From NCBI RefSeq assembly GCF_004320535.1, contig NZ_SIHY01000001.1:2232001-2296000 (forward strand): a stretch of 64,000 bases of DNA, in the 5' to 3' direction. Shown here one piece after another: positions 16,359-25,197 of this stretch. The translations under genes and the position numbers were made by a program. The notes under the pieces are model-generated. The model was not told where the DNA came from, did no database searches, and saw only the letters and a program-made list of their open reading frames with translations. Origin of the DNA: Arthrobacter sp. S41 (lineage in GTDB: Bacteria; Actinomycetota; Actinomycetes; Actinomycetales; Micrococcaceae). How positions within the stretch are numbered: the stretch's first letter is position 1; every line of letters starts with the position of its first letter.

Positions 16359-17243
16359 TTATGAACGTGCCGACTGGGCGGCAGCGACTCGGGCGCGCAT
16401 CTGCTCCAACTGGTACTTGGAGACTTCAATGGCGTTCTCGTTCTCAGCAAAAACGCTAGAGACCATGACACTGTCCTCGCGGTCCGTAAACCCGGTGTCC
16501 ACCAGGCCAGAGAAGAACTCATCCCAATTCACATCACCATCACCAATTTTCAGGTGCTGGTGCACACGTACAGCATTGCCCGGAGGATTGGTGATGTAGC
16601 GCAGACCGTGCGAAGCATGGTGGTTCATCGTGTCAGCCACGTGAACCACACGAAGCCGGTCCCCCACTGTCTTCATAATCTCCAACGGCTCATCCTTCAT
16701 ATGGAAGGAATGCGAAGCCACATAAACAAAGGACAGGTTCGGCGAATTGACCCCACGGATCACACGCCACGCAGCCAAGCCTTCTTCCACAAAGTCATCC
16801 GGATGCGGGTCAATGGCTACGTTGATGCCTTCGCGCTCAAGGATCGGTACGATCTCCTCCATGGAACGATAGAACGCAGCCTCGGATTCTTCGGCTCGTT
16901 CAGGTCGCCCAGTGAACTCAGTGTTCATCTGGTTCACACCCAGATCAACGGCAATCTGGATGGCACGCTTCCAATACCGCACCGCAGTTTGGCGCAAGTT
17001 TTCATCCGGCGAGGACCAGCGCAGCACCGGCAATACTGACGCAATCCCAACACCCGTGTTTTTGCATTCCGCCGCTAACTTCGCCACCAAGTCATCATCC
17101 GCTTTTGGATGAGTGAAGAATGGAATGATATCCGCGTGCGGGGTCAACTGAATGTAGTCATAACCTAGGTCCGCGGCCAGCTTCGGGAATTCCAGCACCG
17201 AGTGCGTGGAATGAAATGGAGTTGGGTCCAATGCATATTTCAT
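16359..17243 (-). CDS. IolH-like sugar phosphate isomerase/epimerase
   Basis: This 294-residue xylose-isomerase-like TIM barrel has MNTEFTGRPE, NVAIDPHPDDF, RVVHVADTMNHH and SVFAEN, where the acidic/His metal ligands of the family are expected. Position at the end of the core iol operon and length match IolH/IolI proteins, which epimerise inososes or act on late intermediates. It lies 7 nt after the dehydrogenase gene, with AGGGG before the ATG. Which of IolH or IolI it corresponds to cannot be settled from sequence alone. Confidence 0.75.
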   Translation of the reverse strand: MKYALDPTPFHSTHSVLEFPKLAADLGYDYIQLTPHADIIPFFTHPKADDDLVAKLAAECKNTGVGIASVLPVLRWSSPDENLRQTAVRYWKRAIQIAVDLGVNQMNTEFTGRPERAEESEAAFYRSMEEIVPILEREGINVAIDPHPDDFVEEGLAAWRVIRGVNSPNLSFVYVASHSFHMKDEPLEIMKTVGDRLRVVHVADTMNHHASHGLRYITNPPGNAVRVHQHLKIGDGDVNWDEFFSGLVDTGFTDREDSVMVSSVFAENENAIEVSKYQLEQMRARVAAAQSARS

Positions 17244-17250
17244 GATGCCC

Positions 17251-18264
17251 CTAGTTGTAGAGATCCGGCTTGGAGTTCAGCTTAACTTCTACCTTCTGGC
17301 CCGAGCCTTGGGCTTCAACGCCTGCTTCGCAGCAGGCCGCAGTAGCGTAGCCATCCCATGCACTAGGACCGCCAAGCTCACCAACCAACGCCGCATCAAC
17401 CCACGACTGAATCTCAGTGTCGTAGGCGGCACCAAAACGTTCTTCAAAGCCAGGGGTAATCTTTCCGCCCCACTGACCTGCGGTTCGGACATAAGGGCCA
17501 GCGTCATTGCCGATGGAGACAATACCGTCTTCAAAGGACGCTTGTGTTGCTACCTCGTAGCCGAACTTTGCGTTGACGTAGATCTCCACGTCAGCCAATA
17601 CCCCTGACGAGGTTTCGATCAACACATGCTGAGGATCATGCTGACCATTCGGGGCATTGCGGGTGGCCTTGCCCAAACGCACCTGTACCGAGGTGATCTC
17701 TTCACCGGTGAAGTAACGAATAGCATCAAACTCGTGAACCACCGAGTCATGGATCAGCATCTCGTTGGTGAAACCTGCGGGGGTGGAAGGGTTACGGTGC
17801 TGGTGGTGCAATACCAGTAATTCGCCTAGGTTCTCCTGCTCAACAACCTTACGCAGTTGCTGGTATTCCGCGTCAAAGCGTCGCATGAAGCCCACCTGAA
17901 TACGCTTTCGACCAAGCTTCGCTTCGGCTTCAACAATCTCCCAGGAGGAAGCAGCATCAGGGGTTAACGGTTTCTCGCACAAGACCGGAATATCGGCCTC
18001 AAGCACAGTCAACAATGCATCGTGGTGCAGGAAGCCCGGGGTGGCCAGCAGTACCGCATTCACGTCGCCATCAGCGAGCGCAGCAGCCAAGTCGGTGTAG
18101 CCCTTGGCTCCCGGGATGCCTTCGATGGCAGCATTAACACGATCAGTGTCGATATCAACAACAGCGGCCACTTCAGCCCCTGAAATACGGTGGTGGATCC
18201 GCTGAATGTGGTCAGCGCCCATGCGTCCGGCTCCAACGACGGCAACGCGCAGGATTTCTGGCAC
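17251..18264 (-). CDS. iolG: myo-Inositol 2-dehydrogenase IolG
   Basis: This protein of about 337 residues oxidises myo-inositol to 2-keto-myo-inositol with NAD+, the first pathway step. Rossmann motif VAVVGAGRMGADHI, EKP motif LCEKPLTPD and catalytic block NEMLIHDSVVHEFDAIRYF (Asp and His of the active site) are visible. The start chosen is GTG at 18264 because GAAAGGA sits 6 nt before it; a TTG five codons upstream would overlap that ribosome site. Its place between iolE and the IolH-like gene makes it the best iolG candidate of the five dehydrogenases. Confidence 0.87.
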   Translation of the reverse strand: MPEILRVAVVGAGRMGADHIQRIHHRISGAEVAAVVDIDTDRVNAAIEGIPGAKGYTDLAAALADGDVNAVLLATPGFLHHDALLTVLEADIPVLCEKPLTPDAASSWEIVEAEAKLGRKRIQVGFMRRFDAEYQQLRKVVEQENLGELLVLHHQHRNPSTPAGFTNEMLIHDSVVHEFDAIRYFTGEEITSVQVRLGKATRNAPNGQHDPQHVLIETSSGVLADVEIYVNAKFGYEVATQASFEDGIVSIGNDAGPYVRTAGQWGGKITPGFEERFGAAYDTEIQSWVDAALVGELGGPSAWDGYATAACCEAGVEAQGSGQKVEVKLNSKPDLYN

Positions 18265-18304
18265 GATATGTCCTTTCAAAAGTTCTTTTTTAGGTGAAGA
18301 TTGC

Positions 18305-19225
18305 TTAGACGTGACTACGGGAGCCGCAGCTCAGCAGGTAATCGCGGGTGCGCGTGGCAATAGGCAAAGGCACCGAGAAGTCAGCCACCGGGTACATGTC
18401 CTGTTCAACAATGCCGAAGATCGGACGGCCCAGCTTCTCAACTTCCTTCAAGACCTCGTTGAGATCAGGTAGTCCGGAAGGTGGCTCGCACATAACCCCG
18501 GCCAAGTTGGCAGCAGCCCAGGTCATGTCCTGCTCACGGACCGTAGCCAGAATGTCTGGGTTGATCTGCTTTAAGTGCAGGTAACCAATGCGCTCCGGGA
18601 AACGACGGATCAGATCCACGCTGGAAGCTCCACCGTATTCGGCGTGACCGGTATCCAAGCACAGGTTGGTGAACTGCGGGTCGGTCAGTTCAAGGAACTT
18701 CTCGATATCCGGCTGACCACAAACGTGTGAGTCGGCGTGAGAGTGGAACTGCTGCTTCAGGCCGTACTCTTCAAACAGAATCTTGCCCAACCGGTCATGC
18801 CCCTTAGCCAGAGCATCCCACGCGGCGACGTCCAGAGTTCCAGACTCTAGTGCCTGCCCGGTGACGTCATCACGCCACATCGCCGGAATCACCACCATAT
18901 GTTCACCGCCCACAGCGGCAGTCAGCTCTGCTACTTTACGGGCTGGCTCCCACGCTTCTTCCCAAGCCTTCGCGCTGCCGTCGATCCCGCGGTGGAAAGC
19001 GGTGAAAACGGTACCGGCGCAGACGTTGAGGTCGCGAGCGGCCAACTCGTCAGCGAGCTGAGAGGGGTCGGTGGGCAGGTACCCGTACGGGCCCAGTTCA
19101 ATAGTTTTGTAACCAGACTCGGCCACCTCATCAAGGAAGCGCTGCCAAGGGGTCTGCTTTGGATCATCGGCAAACCAGACTCCCCAGGAGTCCGGTGCAG
19201 TTCCGATGGTGATGTTTTGTGCCAT
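18305..19225 (-). CDS. iolE: Inosose dehydratase IolE
   Basis: This 306-residue TIM-barrel enzyme dehydrates 2-keto-myo-inositol to the diketone hydrolysed by IolD. The diagnostic start GTAPDSWGVWF (about 8-18) is present. Metal-ligand segments include QQFHSHADSHV, NLCLDTGHAEYGG and GYLHLKQI, and VEQDMYP lies near the end. Length is normal for IolE. It lies between iolA and iolG in the minus-strand operon, with a weak ribosome site before the ATG. Confidence 0.92.
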   Translation of the reverse strand: MAQNITIGTAPDSWGVWFADDPKQTPWQRFLDEVAESGYKTIELGPYGYLPTDPSQLADELAARDLNVCAGTVFTAFHRGIDGSAKAWEEAWEPARKVAELTAAVGGEHMVVIPAMWRDDVTGQALESGTLDVAAWDALAKGHDRLGKILFEEYGLKQQFHSHADSHVCGQPDIEKFLELTDPQFTNLCLDTGHAEYGGASSVDLIRRFPERIGYLHLKQINPDILATVREQDMTWAAANLAGVMCEPPSGLPDLNEVLKEVEKLGRPIFGIVEQDMYPVADFSVPLPIATRTRDYLLSCGSRSHV

Positions 19226-19319
19226 GGGATAAACCAGAATCTTTCAATACTCAGTGCCGATGCCGACCGATTACTGGCCGGCATCGGCACGAAGGACAAT
19301 TATTTTTGTGTGCGCAAAC

Positions 19320-20834
19320 CTAGTTGGAAGGGAAGCTGTACGAGGCGGTGGACTGCTGTGTTGGTTCTGGCCAACGCTGCGTCACGGCCTTGCCTCGGGT
19401 GTAGAAACGCACACCATCTGGGCCGAAGATGTGGTGCTCACCGAACAGCGAATCCTTCCAGCCACCGAAGGAGTGCCAAGCCACAGGGACTGGCAATGGA
19501 ATGTTCACGCCCACCATGCCCACCTGGATGCGGCGGGTGTAGGTGCGGGCGTGAGCTCCGGAGGAAGTGAAGATCGCGGTGCCGTTACCGTAAGGGTTGG
19601 CGTTGACTACTTCAATGGCTTCTTCCAAGCTATCTACACGCAGGACCACCAGTACCGGGCCGAAGATTTCTTCGGTGTAGGCGCTCATTTCGCGGTTGAC
19701 CTTGTCGATGATGGTTGGGCCAACAAAGAAGCCGTTTTCGTGGTCCTTGACCACCAGGTCGCGTCCGTCGATGACCAGTGCTGCACCGGCCTGTTCTGCC
19801 TCGCCGACGATCTTCTGCAGGCGTGACTTGGACGCTGGAGTGATGACCGGGCCCATATCCGCCTTCTCATCAAGACCGTGGGAGACGTTAACTCCGCGGC
19901 CACGCTCAGCCAGCTTATCGACCAAAGCATCTGCTCCCTCACCCACGGCGACAGCCACGGAGATGGCCATGCAACGCTGACCGGCGGAGCCGAATGCAGC
20001 GGCGTTGATGTGATCTGCTGCCAAATCCATGTCGGCATCTGGCATGACTACGGCGTGGTTCTTCGCGCCACCCAAAGCCTGTACTCGCTTGCCGTACTTG
20101 GTAGCGGTCTCGTGTACATACTTGGCGATCGGAGTGGACCCAACAAAGGAGATTCCATCGATCTCTGGGTGGGCTAGCAAACCATCTACGGTTTCTTTGC
20201 CACCGTGCAGTACCTGGAAGACACCGTCGGGCAGGCCTGCCTGCTTGAACAGATCGGCAATCAGCATGGAAGCCGATGGGTCACGCTCGGATGGCTTCAG
20301 GATGAATGCGTTACCGGCGGCGATGGCTACCGGAGCCATCCACAATGGCACCATGACCGGGAAGTTGAATGGGGTAATACCGGCAACAACACCCAGTGGC
20401 TGGCGGAAGGAGAAGACGTCAATTCCGCCGGCTACCTGATCCGAGTAGTCGCCCTTCAGGGACTGGGAGATACCGCAGGCAAACTCCACTACTTCCAATC
20501 CGCGGCCGATCTCACCGGCGGCGTCGGAAAGAACCTTGCCGTGTTCGCTGGTGATGATGCGTGCCAGCTCATCGGTGTGCTCGCTGAGCAGCTGCTGGAA
20601 GCGGAACATGATCTTGGTGCGCTTGGCGATCGAAACTTCGCCCCAGCTATCTGCCGCGGTGCGAGCTGCCGCAACAACCTGCTCCAGGTCTTCGCTGCTG
20701 GCCAGGTGTAGCTGGCCGGTGATTTCACCGGTGGCTGGGTTGTAAACCGGCTGGGTCTGGGTGCCGGTTCCTGCCGATGGGGCACCGTTGATGTAGTGCA
20801 AGATTTCTGCGACGTCAGTGGCGATAGTAGTCAT
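19320..20834 (-). CDS. iolA: Methylmalonate/malonate semialdehyde dehydrogenase IolA
   Basis: This 504-residue CoA-acylating aldehyde dehydrogenase converts malonic semialdehyde, the end product of the inositol pathway, to acetyl-CoA and CO2. The catalytic Cys lies in GSAGQRCMA (about 285-295). GITPFNFPVMVPLWM and LGGAKNHAVVMPDADMD are typical of the MmsA branch. The ATG is preceded by AAAGGA. It belongs to the iol operon between iolD and iolE. Confidence 0.93.
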   Translation of the reverse strand: MTTIATDVAEILHYINGAPSAGTGTQTQPVYNPATGEITGQLHLASSEDLEQVVAAARTAADSWGEVSIAKRTKIMFRFQQLLSEHTDELARIITSEHGKVLSDAAGEIGRGLEVVEFACGISQSLKGDYSDQVAGGIDVFSFRQPLGVVAGITPFNFPVMVPLWMAPVAIAAGNAFILKPSERDPSASMLIADLFKQAGLPDGVFQVLHGGKETVDGLLAHPEIDGISFVGSTPIAKYVHETATKYGKRVQALGGAKNHAVVMPDADMDLAADHINAAAFGSAGQRCMAISVAVAVGEGADALVDKLAERGRGVNVSHGLDEKADMGPVITPASKSRLQKIVGEAEQAGAALVIDGRDLVVKDHENGFFVGPTIIDKVNREMSAYTEEIFGPVLVVLRVDSLEEAIEVVNANPYGNGTAIFTSSGAHARTYTRRIQVGMVGVNIPLPVPVAWHSFGGWKDSLFGEHHIFGPDGVRFYTRGKAVTQRWPEPTQQSTASYSFPSN

Positions 20835-20875
20835 TGCTTAGATCCTTTGGTCTTGAGGTTTATGGTGTGTCTGCG

Positions 20876-22822
20876 CTAGCCCAGTAGGGGCTTTTGGCGA
20901 GATTTGTTGTTGGTGTAGTTCTTGTAGGCCTCGGTGGTGCTTTCAAGTTCAGCAACTTCACTGACTGGCACATCCCACCAAGATTCACTCGATGGTGCAT
21001 CGGCGTACAGGTCGGATTCGATGTGAATCAGGATCGGGCCCGAGCCTTCGGGTGCCGCCTTGGCCTGGGCGATGGCCGCCGACAGATCCTCGATGGCATC
21101 CGGTCCAGGGGTAATCCTGATGACCTTTACACCCAAGGATTCGGCGTTGGTCGCCAGATCGATAGGCAAGGTTTCGCCTTCATCAAAGCTGTGGCTGGCA
21201 GAATCCAAGGTGCGGTATTTGGTACCGAAGCGCTGGGATCCTAGGGACTCCGAAAGTGCACCGATGGAGGCATAACCGTGGTTTTGGATGAGTACGGTGA
21301 TGACCTTCAGGCCCTCGGCCACCGCGGTGACCAGCTCGGTGTGCATCATCAGGTAGGAGCCGTCGCCCACCATGACCACCACGTCGCGGTTTTCTTGATC
21401 CCCGCGCTCGGTTTCGGCCTGCACTGCACGCTTAATGCCTATCCCACCGGCAATTTCGTAGCCCATGCAGGAGAATCCGTACTCCACGTGGTAGCCGAAC
21501 GGATCGCTCACCCGCCACATTTTGTGCAGGTCTCCGGGCAGGGAACCAGCGGCGCAAACTACAACGTCTCGTGAATCCATGGCTTCGTTGACTGCGCCAA
21601 TGATCGCGTTCTGGCTGACCAAGGGGCTCAGTCGTTCGGAGAAGGCTTCATCAACGGTGGCATTCCAGCGCTGCTTTTCGCTGGCGGTCTGTACTTCCAA
21701 AGCACCCTCAACGCGGTATCCGCTCAGCGCTTCGCGCAGTGCGATCAGTGCCTTGCGAGCATCTGCCACTACTGGCAGAACGGTGCCGTGCTTGTAGGCA
21801 TCAAGCGCGGCCACGTTGATGTTCACAAACTTCACGTCAGGGTTTTGGAAAGCGGTGCGGCTGGCGGTGGTGAAGTCTTCGTAGCGGGTGCCGATACCAA
21901 TGATCAGATCCGCCTGTTCAGCCAATGCGTTAGCTGCGGTGGTTCCGGTGGAACCGATAGCACCCAGTGAGTACTTCGAATCCCATGGCAGCGCACCGAC
22001 TCCGGCCTGGGTATTGCCTACCGGGATGCCGGTCGCTTCACAGAACGCGGCCAGTTCCTCGGTAGCAAGGGCGTAGAGCACTCCGCCACCGGCAACAATC
22101 AGTGGGCGCTTGGCCGCACGGATCATCTTGGCAGCTTCGGCAATGTCCTGCGCCTCAGGCTCTGGGCGACGAATCTTCCACTCACGTTCAGCAAAAAACT
22201 CTTCCGGGAAGTCAAAAGCTTCGGCCTGCACATCTTGAGGCAACGAGATGGTCACCGCACCGGTTTCTGCCGGATCGGTGAGCACCCGCAGTCCGTGATG
22301 CAGTGCGCTTGCTAGCTGCTCGGGACGGGTGACACGGTCAAAGTACTTGGACAGCGGACGGAAAGCGTCATTAACGGTGATGTCATATCCGTGAGGCATT
22401 TCCAACTGCTGCAGTACCGGATCCGCTGCGCGGGTGGCAAAGGTATCGGAAGGAAGCAACAGCACCGGCAGGCGGTTAGCCGTAGCTAGGGCGGCACCGG
22501 TGAGCAGGTTGGAGGATCCTGGGCCGATGGACGTGGAGACCGCGTAGGTGGCACGGCGGCGGGTGTGCCGTGCGTAGGCAACAGCCTGGTGCGACTGCGC
22601 CTGCTCGTTACGGCCCTGGTAGTAAGGCATGAGGCTTGGATCCTTGGCCTGCCACTGCTTCAGTGCCTGGCCTACGCCGGCAACATTGCCGTGACCAAAA
22701 ATGCCAAACATGCCAGGAATCAGCCGTTCGCGGTACTTAGTTCCGCCAATGGTATCCACCGTGTACTGGCGGCCGAGGAATTCCACCACTGCCTGTGCGA
22801 CGGTCATTATGCGTGTAGTCAT
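20876..22822 (-). CDS. iolD: 3D-(3,5/4)-trihydroxycyclohexane-1,2-dione hydrolase IolD
   Basis: This 648-residue thiamine-diphosphate enzyme opens the ring to 5-deoxy-glucuronate. The N-terminal domain carries the ThDP-activating Glu in GRNEQAQSHQAVAYA. The C-terminal ThDP/Mg site shows VMVGDGSYLMMHTEL. The frame stays open 52 codons upstream, but ATG at 22822 is right: it overlaps the stop of the preceding gene (TGATG) and gives the family start MTTRIMTVAQAVVEFL. The upstream extension is low-complexity Arg-rich sequence from an overlapping frame. Confidence 0.94.
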   Translation of the reverse strand: MTTRIMTVAQAVVEFLGRQYTVDTIGGTKYRERLIPGMFGIFGHGNVAGVGQALKQWQAKDPSLMPYYQGRNEQAQSHQAVAYARHTRRRATYAVSTSIGPGSSNLLTGAALATANRLPVLLLPSDTFATRAADPVLQQLEMPHGYDITVNDAFRPLSKYFDRVTRPEQLASALHHGLRVLTDPAETGAVTISLPQDVQAEAFDFPEEFFAEREWKIRRPEPEAQDIAEAAKMIRAAKRPLIVAGGGVLYALATEELAAFCEATGIPVGNTQAGVGALPWDSKYSLGAIGSTGTTAANALAEQADLIIGIGTRYEDFTTASRTAFQNPDVKFVNINVAALDAYKHGTVLPVVADARKALIALREALSGYRVEGALEVQTASEKQRWNATVDEAFSERLSPLVSQNAIIGAVNEAMDSRDVVVCAAGSLPGDLHKMWRVSDPFGYHVEYGFSCMGYEIAGGIGIKRAVQAETERGDQENRDVVVMVGDGSYLMMHTELVTAVAEGLKVITVLIQNHGYASIGALSESLGSQRFGTKYRTLDSASHSFDEGETLPIDLATNAESLGVKVIRITPGPDAIEDLSAAIAQAKAAPEGSGPILIHIESDLYADAPSSESWWDVPVSEVAELESTTEAYKNYTNNKSRQKPLLG

Positions 22823-23766
22823 CAAGCTTGTCCTTCTGCGTTTGCTGCAGTTGTGCTGTTGTTCAGTAGTGATGCAGCGGTGGCCACGGCGCCGGCTACA
22901 TCCCCGTCTTCGGGATAGAGCAGGGTTCGTCCCACGGTCAGTCCCTGCACCGAAGGTAGGGCTAGGGCCTCTTGCCACGAGGCGAAGATTTCGTCCGGTT
23001 GACCGGCTGGGTCCCCGCCAAGTAATACGGTAGGCAAGGTGGTAGCGGCCATAACGCGTTCCATTTCCTGGACCACTGGAATCTTCAGCCAGGTGTAGGC
23101 ACTGGATGCCCCGAGTCCGGAAGCAATGCCCATGGACTTGATCACGGCGTCTGGGCGAAGGTCGTTGACTACCTTGCCCTCCACCCGTTTGGAGATGAAA
23201 GGTTCCACCATGGCCACCAGCTGGTGCTCGGCCAAGTCGGAGATTGCGTCGGCCGTAGCTTGCAGCGTTTTTACGGTGTCCGGATCTTCGTAGCTGATCC
23301 GGGTGAGCATCTTGCCACCATCAGCGCCCAGTGCGGCCAGCGCCGCAGCGCTGTGTCCGGTGAAGCGATCATCAATCTCGTTCACCAAGCCGGTCAGTCC
23401 GCCACGGTTCATTGATCCAAAAACCAATTTGCCCTCTAGCGCCCCAAGAAGCAGCAGGTCATCGAGGATATCTGGCGAAGCCAGCACACCGTCACAAGCC
23501 GGGTTCTGCAAGGCGATCTGCAGTCGGTCCAAGAGCTGGCGGCGGTCTGCCATGGCGGTGGCTCGCTTTCCCACCGAGAGGGCACCGCGGGCCGGGTGGT
23601 CGGCAGCGATAATAAAATTCTGTCGCCCCAGTACCTGGCCGGCGTGCTTCTGGCGTAGCTGTGCTGCCCGAAGAACCGATGCCGGATCTTCTAGTCGCCG
23701 GCGGGTGATGGATTCGTAGCGGCGTGGATCTTCAAGGTCCACACTCAACTCGGGTGCCTGTTGCAT
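22822..23766 (-). CDS. Class-I-aldolase-like (beta/alpha)8 barrel protein of iol operon
   Basis: This 314-residue protein, inserted between iolC and iolD, resembles the Cgl0158-type barrel proteins of actinobacterial inositol operons. The segments FIIAADHPARGAL, DGVLASPDIL, LVAMVEPFISKRV, VIKSMGIASGLGASSAYTWLKIPVV and TVLLGGDP suggest a DhnA/LacD-like class I aldolase fold with a Lys in WLKIPVV as possible Schiff-base residue. No IolJ-type class II aldolase is found in the window, so it may cleave 2-deoxy-5-keto-gluconate 6-phosphate. That role is inference. It begins 2 nt after the iolC stop. Confidence 0.7.
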   Translation of the reverse strand: MQQAPELSVDLEDPRRYESITRRRLEDPASVLRAAQLRQKHAGQVLGRQNFIIAADHPARGALSVGKRATAMADRRQLLDRLQIALQNPACDGVLASPDILDDLLLLGALEGKLVFGSMNRGGLTGLVNEIDDRFTGHSAAALAALGADGGKMLTRISYEDPDTVKTLQATADAISDLAEHQLVAMVEPFISKRVEGKVVNDLRPDAVIKSMGIASGLGASSAYTWLKIPVVQEMERVMAATTLPTVLLGGDPAGQPDEIFASWQEALALPSVQGLTVGRTLLYPEDGDVAGAVATAASLLNNSTTAANAEGQA

Positions 23767-23768
23767 GA

Positions 23769-24761
23769 CTAGACCAGGTCTTTCTGGGAGGTCGGGACGG
23801 TGCGGCCACGCTCGGCCAGCAGTGCGTTAACTTCTTCTGGGTTAGGCATCGCATCCGAGCAGGCGACCTTGGAAGCCACAATGGCTCCGGCAGCGTTGGC
23901 GTAATCCAATACCTGCTCTAGTGGCCATCCGGAAAGCAACCCGTGGCAGAAGGCTCCACCGAAGGAATCTCCCGCGCCCAGACCGTTGGCGGTCTGTACC
24001 CGAACCGGTGCGGAGACCACACGTTCGGTGCGGGTTTTAGCCATCACACCTTCTGGGCCGAGCTTGACGACGGCAATCTGCACACCTGCGTCCAGCAAGC
24101 GGTCCGCTTGTTCATCCGGGGTTCCCGCGCCAACGGCCACCGTGCATTCGGTGTCGTTGCCAATGGCTACGGTTGCTGAGGCCAAAGCCTGGGTGACCTG
24201 TTCACGAGCCTGTTCTACCGAATCCCAGAACATTGGGCGGTAGTCCAGATCCAAGATGGTGAACTGGCCTTCACCCAGGGATTCAACCGGCCGAGCTTCA
24301 TAGGCTGCCAGCTGTGCGCTGCGTGATGGTTCACGGCTCAGGCCGGTGACGGTGCTCCAGAAGATCTTGGAATTTTTGACCGATTCAAGGTCAATGTCGC
24401 TGGTATTGATGTTCCAGTCCGGAGCCATCGGGAAGCGACCGTAAAAGTACAGTGGGAAATCATCTGGTGGCAGGATTGCGCAGAAGGTCACCGGAGTCTG
24501 CAGGGTTTCATCGCGAGTTACCTGGGTGCGGTCCACGCCATAGCGGTCCAGTTCACGTTCTAGGAAGGTGCCAAAGTCGTCATCACCAATCTTGGTGACC
24601 ACGCCGGCAGCACGTCCGTGCTGTGCAGCAGCTACCGCGACGTTGGTGGCGGAACCACCGAGGTACTTGCCGAAGGAGGTCACGTCGGCAAGGCCGACAC
24701 CGATGTCGTTCGGGTAAACATCAACACTGATGCGTCCGAGGGTCAGTACGTCGTAGTTCAC
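23769..24761 (-). CDS. iolC: 5-dehydro-2-deoxygluconokinase IolC
   Basis: This protein of about 330 residues is a PfkB-family kinase that phosphorylates 2-deoxy-5-keto-gluconate. GGSATNVAVAAAQHG (substrate/PfkB signature 1) and NGLGAGDSFGGAFCHGL (signature 2 with catalytic Asp) are present. The start chosen is GTG at 24761, giving NYDVLTLGRISVDVYPN at the N-terminus, with GAAAGGA upstream. The frame is open 37 codons further, but that part overlaps the promoter region and is not conserved-looking. It is the first gene of the six- or seven-gene iol operon. Confidence 0.92.
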   Translation of the reverse strand: MNYDVLTLGRISVDVYPNDIGVGLADVTSFGKYLGGSATNVAVAAAQHGRAAGVVTKIGDDDFGTFLERELDRYGVDRTQVTRDETLQTPVTFCAILPPDDFPLYFYGRFPMAPDWNINTSDIDLESVKNSKIFWSTVTGLSREPSRSAQLAAYEARPVESLGEGQFTILDLDYRPMFWDSVEQAREQVTQALASATVAIGNDTECTVAVGAGTPDEQADRLLDAGVQIAVVKLGPEGVMAKTRTERVVSAPVRVQTANGLGAGDSFGGAFCHGLLSGWPLEQVLDYANAAGAIVASKVACSDAMPNPEEVNALLAERGRTVPTSQKDLV

Positions 24762-25197
24762 GCGGATCGACGTCCTTTCGAGCTTGAAGTTCTGTATGCC
24801 GGTGCTCCGTTTTTTCTCGATGTGAGGGGAAGCACAGTTATTACTTTGCATCAAAACCCTTTGGCCTGTCAAAGGTTTGTACTGACATATTTACAAGTTA
24901 ACTTTGTCCCACTTTGAGTTTCCCCGGATTTTCAAGGAAGTTAGCCTGTTTGGACGAAAAAAATTACGCGTAAAACAACCTAGGTCAGCAACGTCTTGTG
25001 TTCAGAAGCCTCGATTCTCGGCCCCGCCCAGGGTGTGCCGAGAGCGCAAAACCAGCAACCTGACCCAGCAAGGCAGCCAGTCACAATCAGCTGCCTATGT
25101 GCCAAGATTTGCAAGAAGTAGCCCTCAGGCGAAAACACTGACCCGACCCTAACGCTAGGCTCTTAACGAGAAGACCAGTCAAACTTCAGGAGGCACT
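24762..25197. other. Divergent control region between iolC and lacI
   Basis: This gap of about 436 bp holds the GntR-type operator at 24876-24887 near iolC and a short palindrome TTACGCGTAA (24964-24973). The right part carries no recognised gene or RNA; short frames there lack ribosome sites. Confidence 0.6.
24876..24887 (+). promoter_or_regulatory. GntR-type operator of the iolC operon
   Basis: TTTGTACTGACA, followed by TATTTACAAG, is identical over 12 bases to the site at 1781. It lies about 115 bp upstream of the iolC start and likely controls the core operon. Confidence 0.6.

Noticed and set aside
22823-22978. 52-codon Arg-rich extension of IolD
   Set aside because: It overlaps the preceding gene; IolD proteins start at the MTTRIMTVAQ segment.
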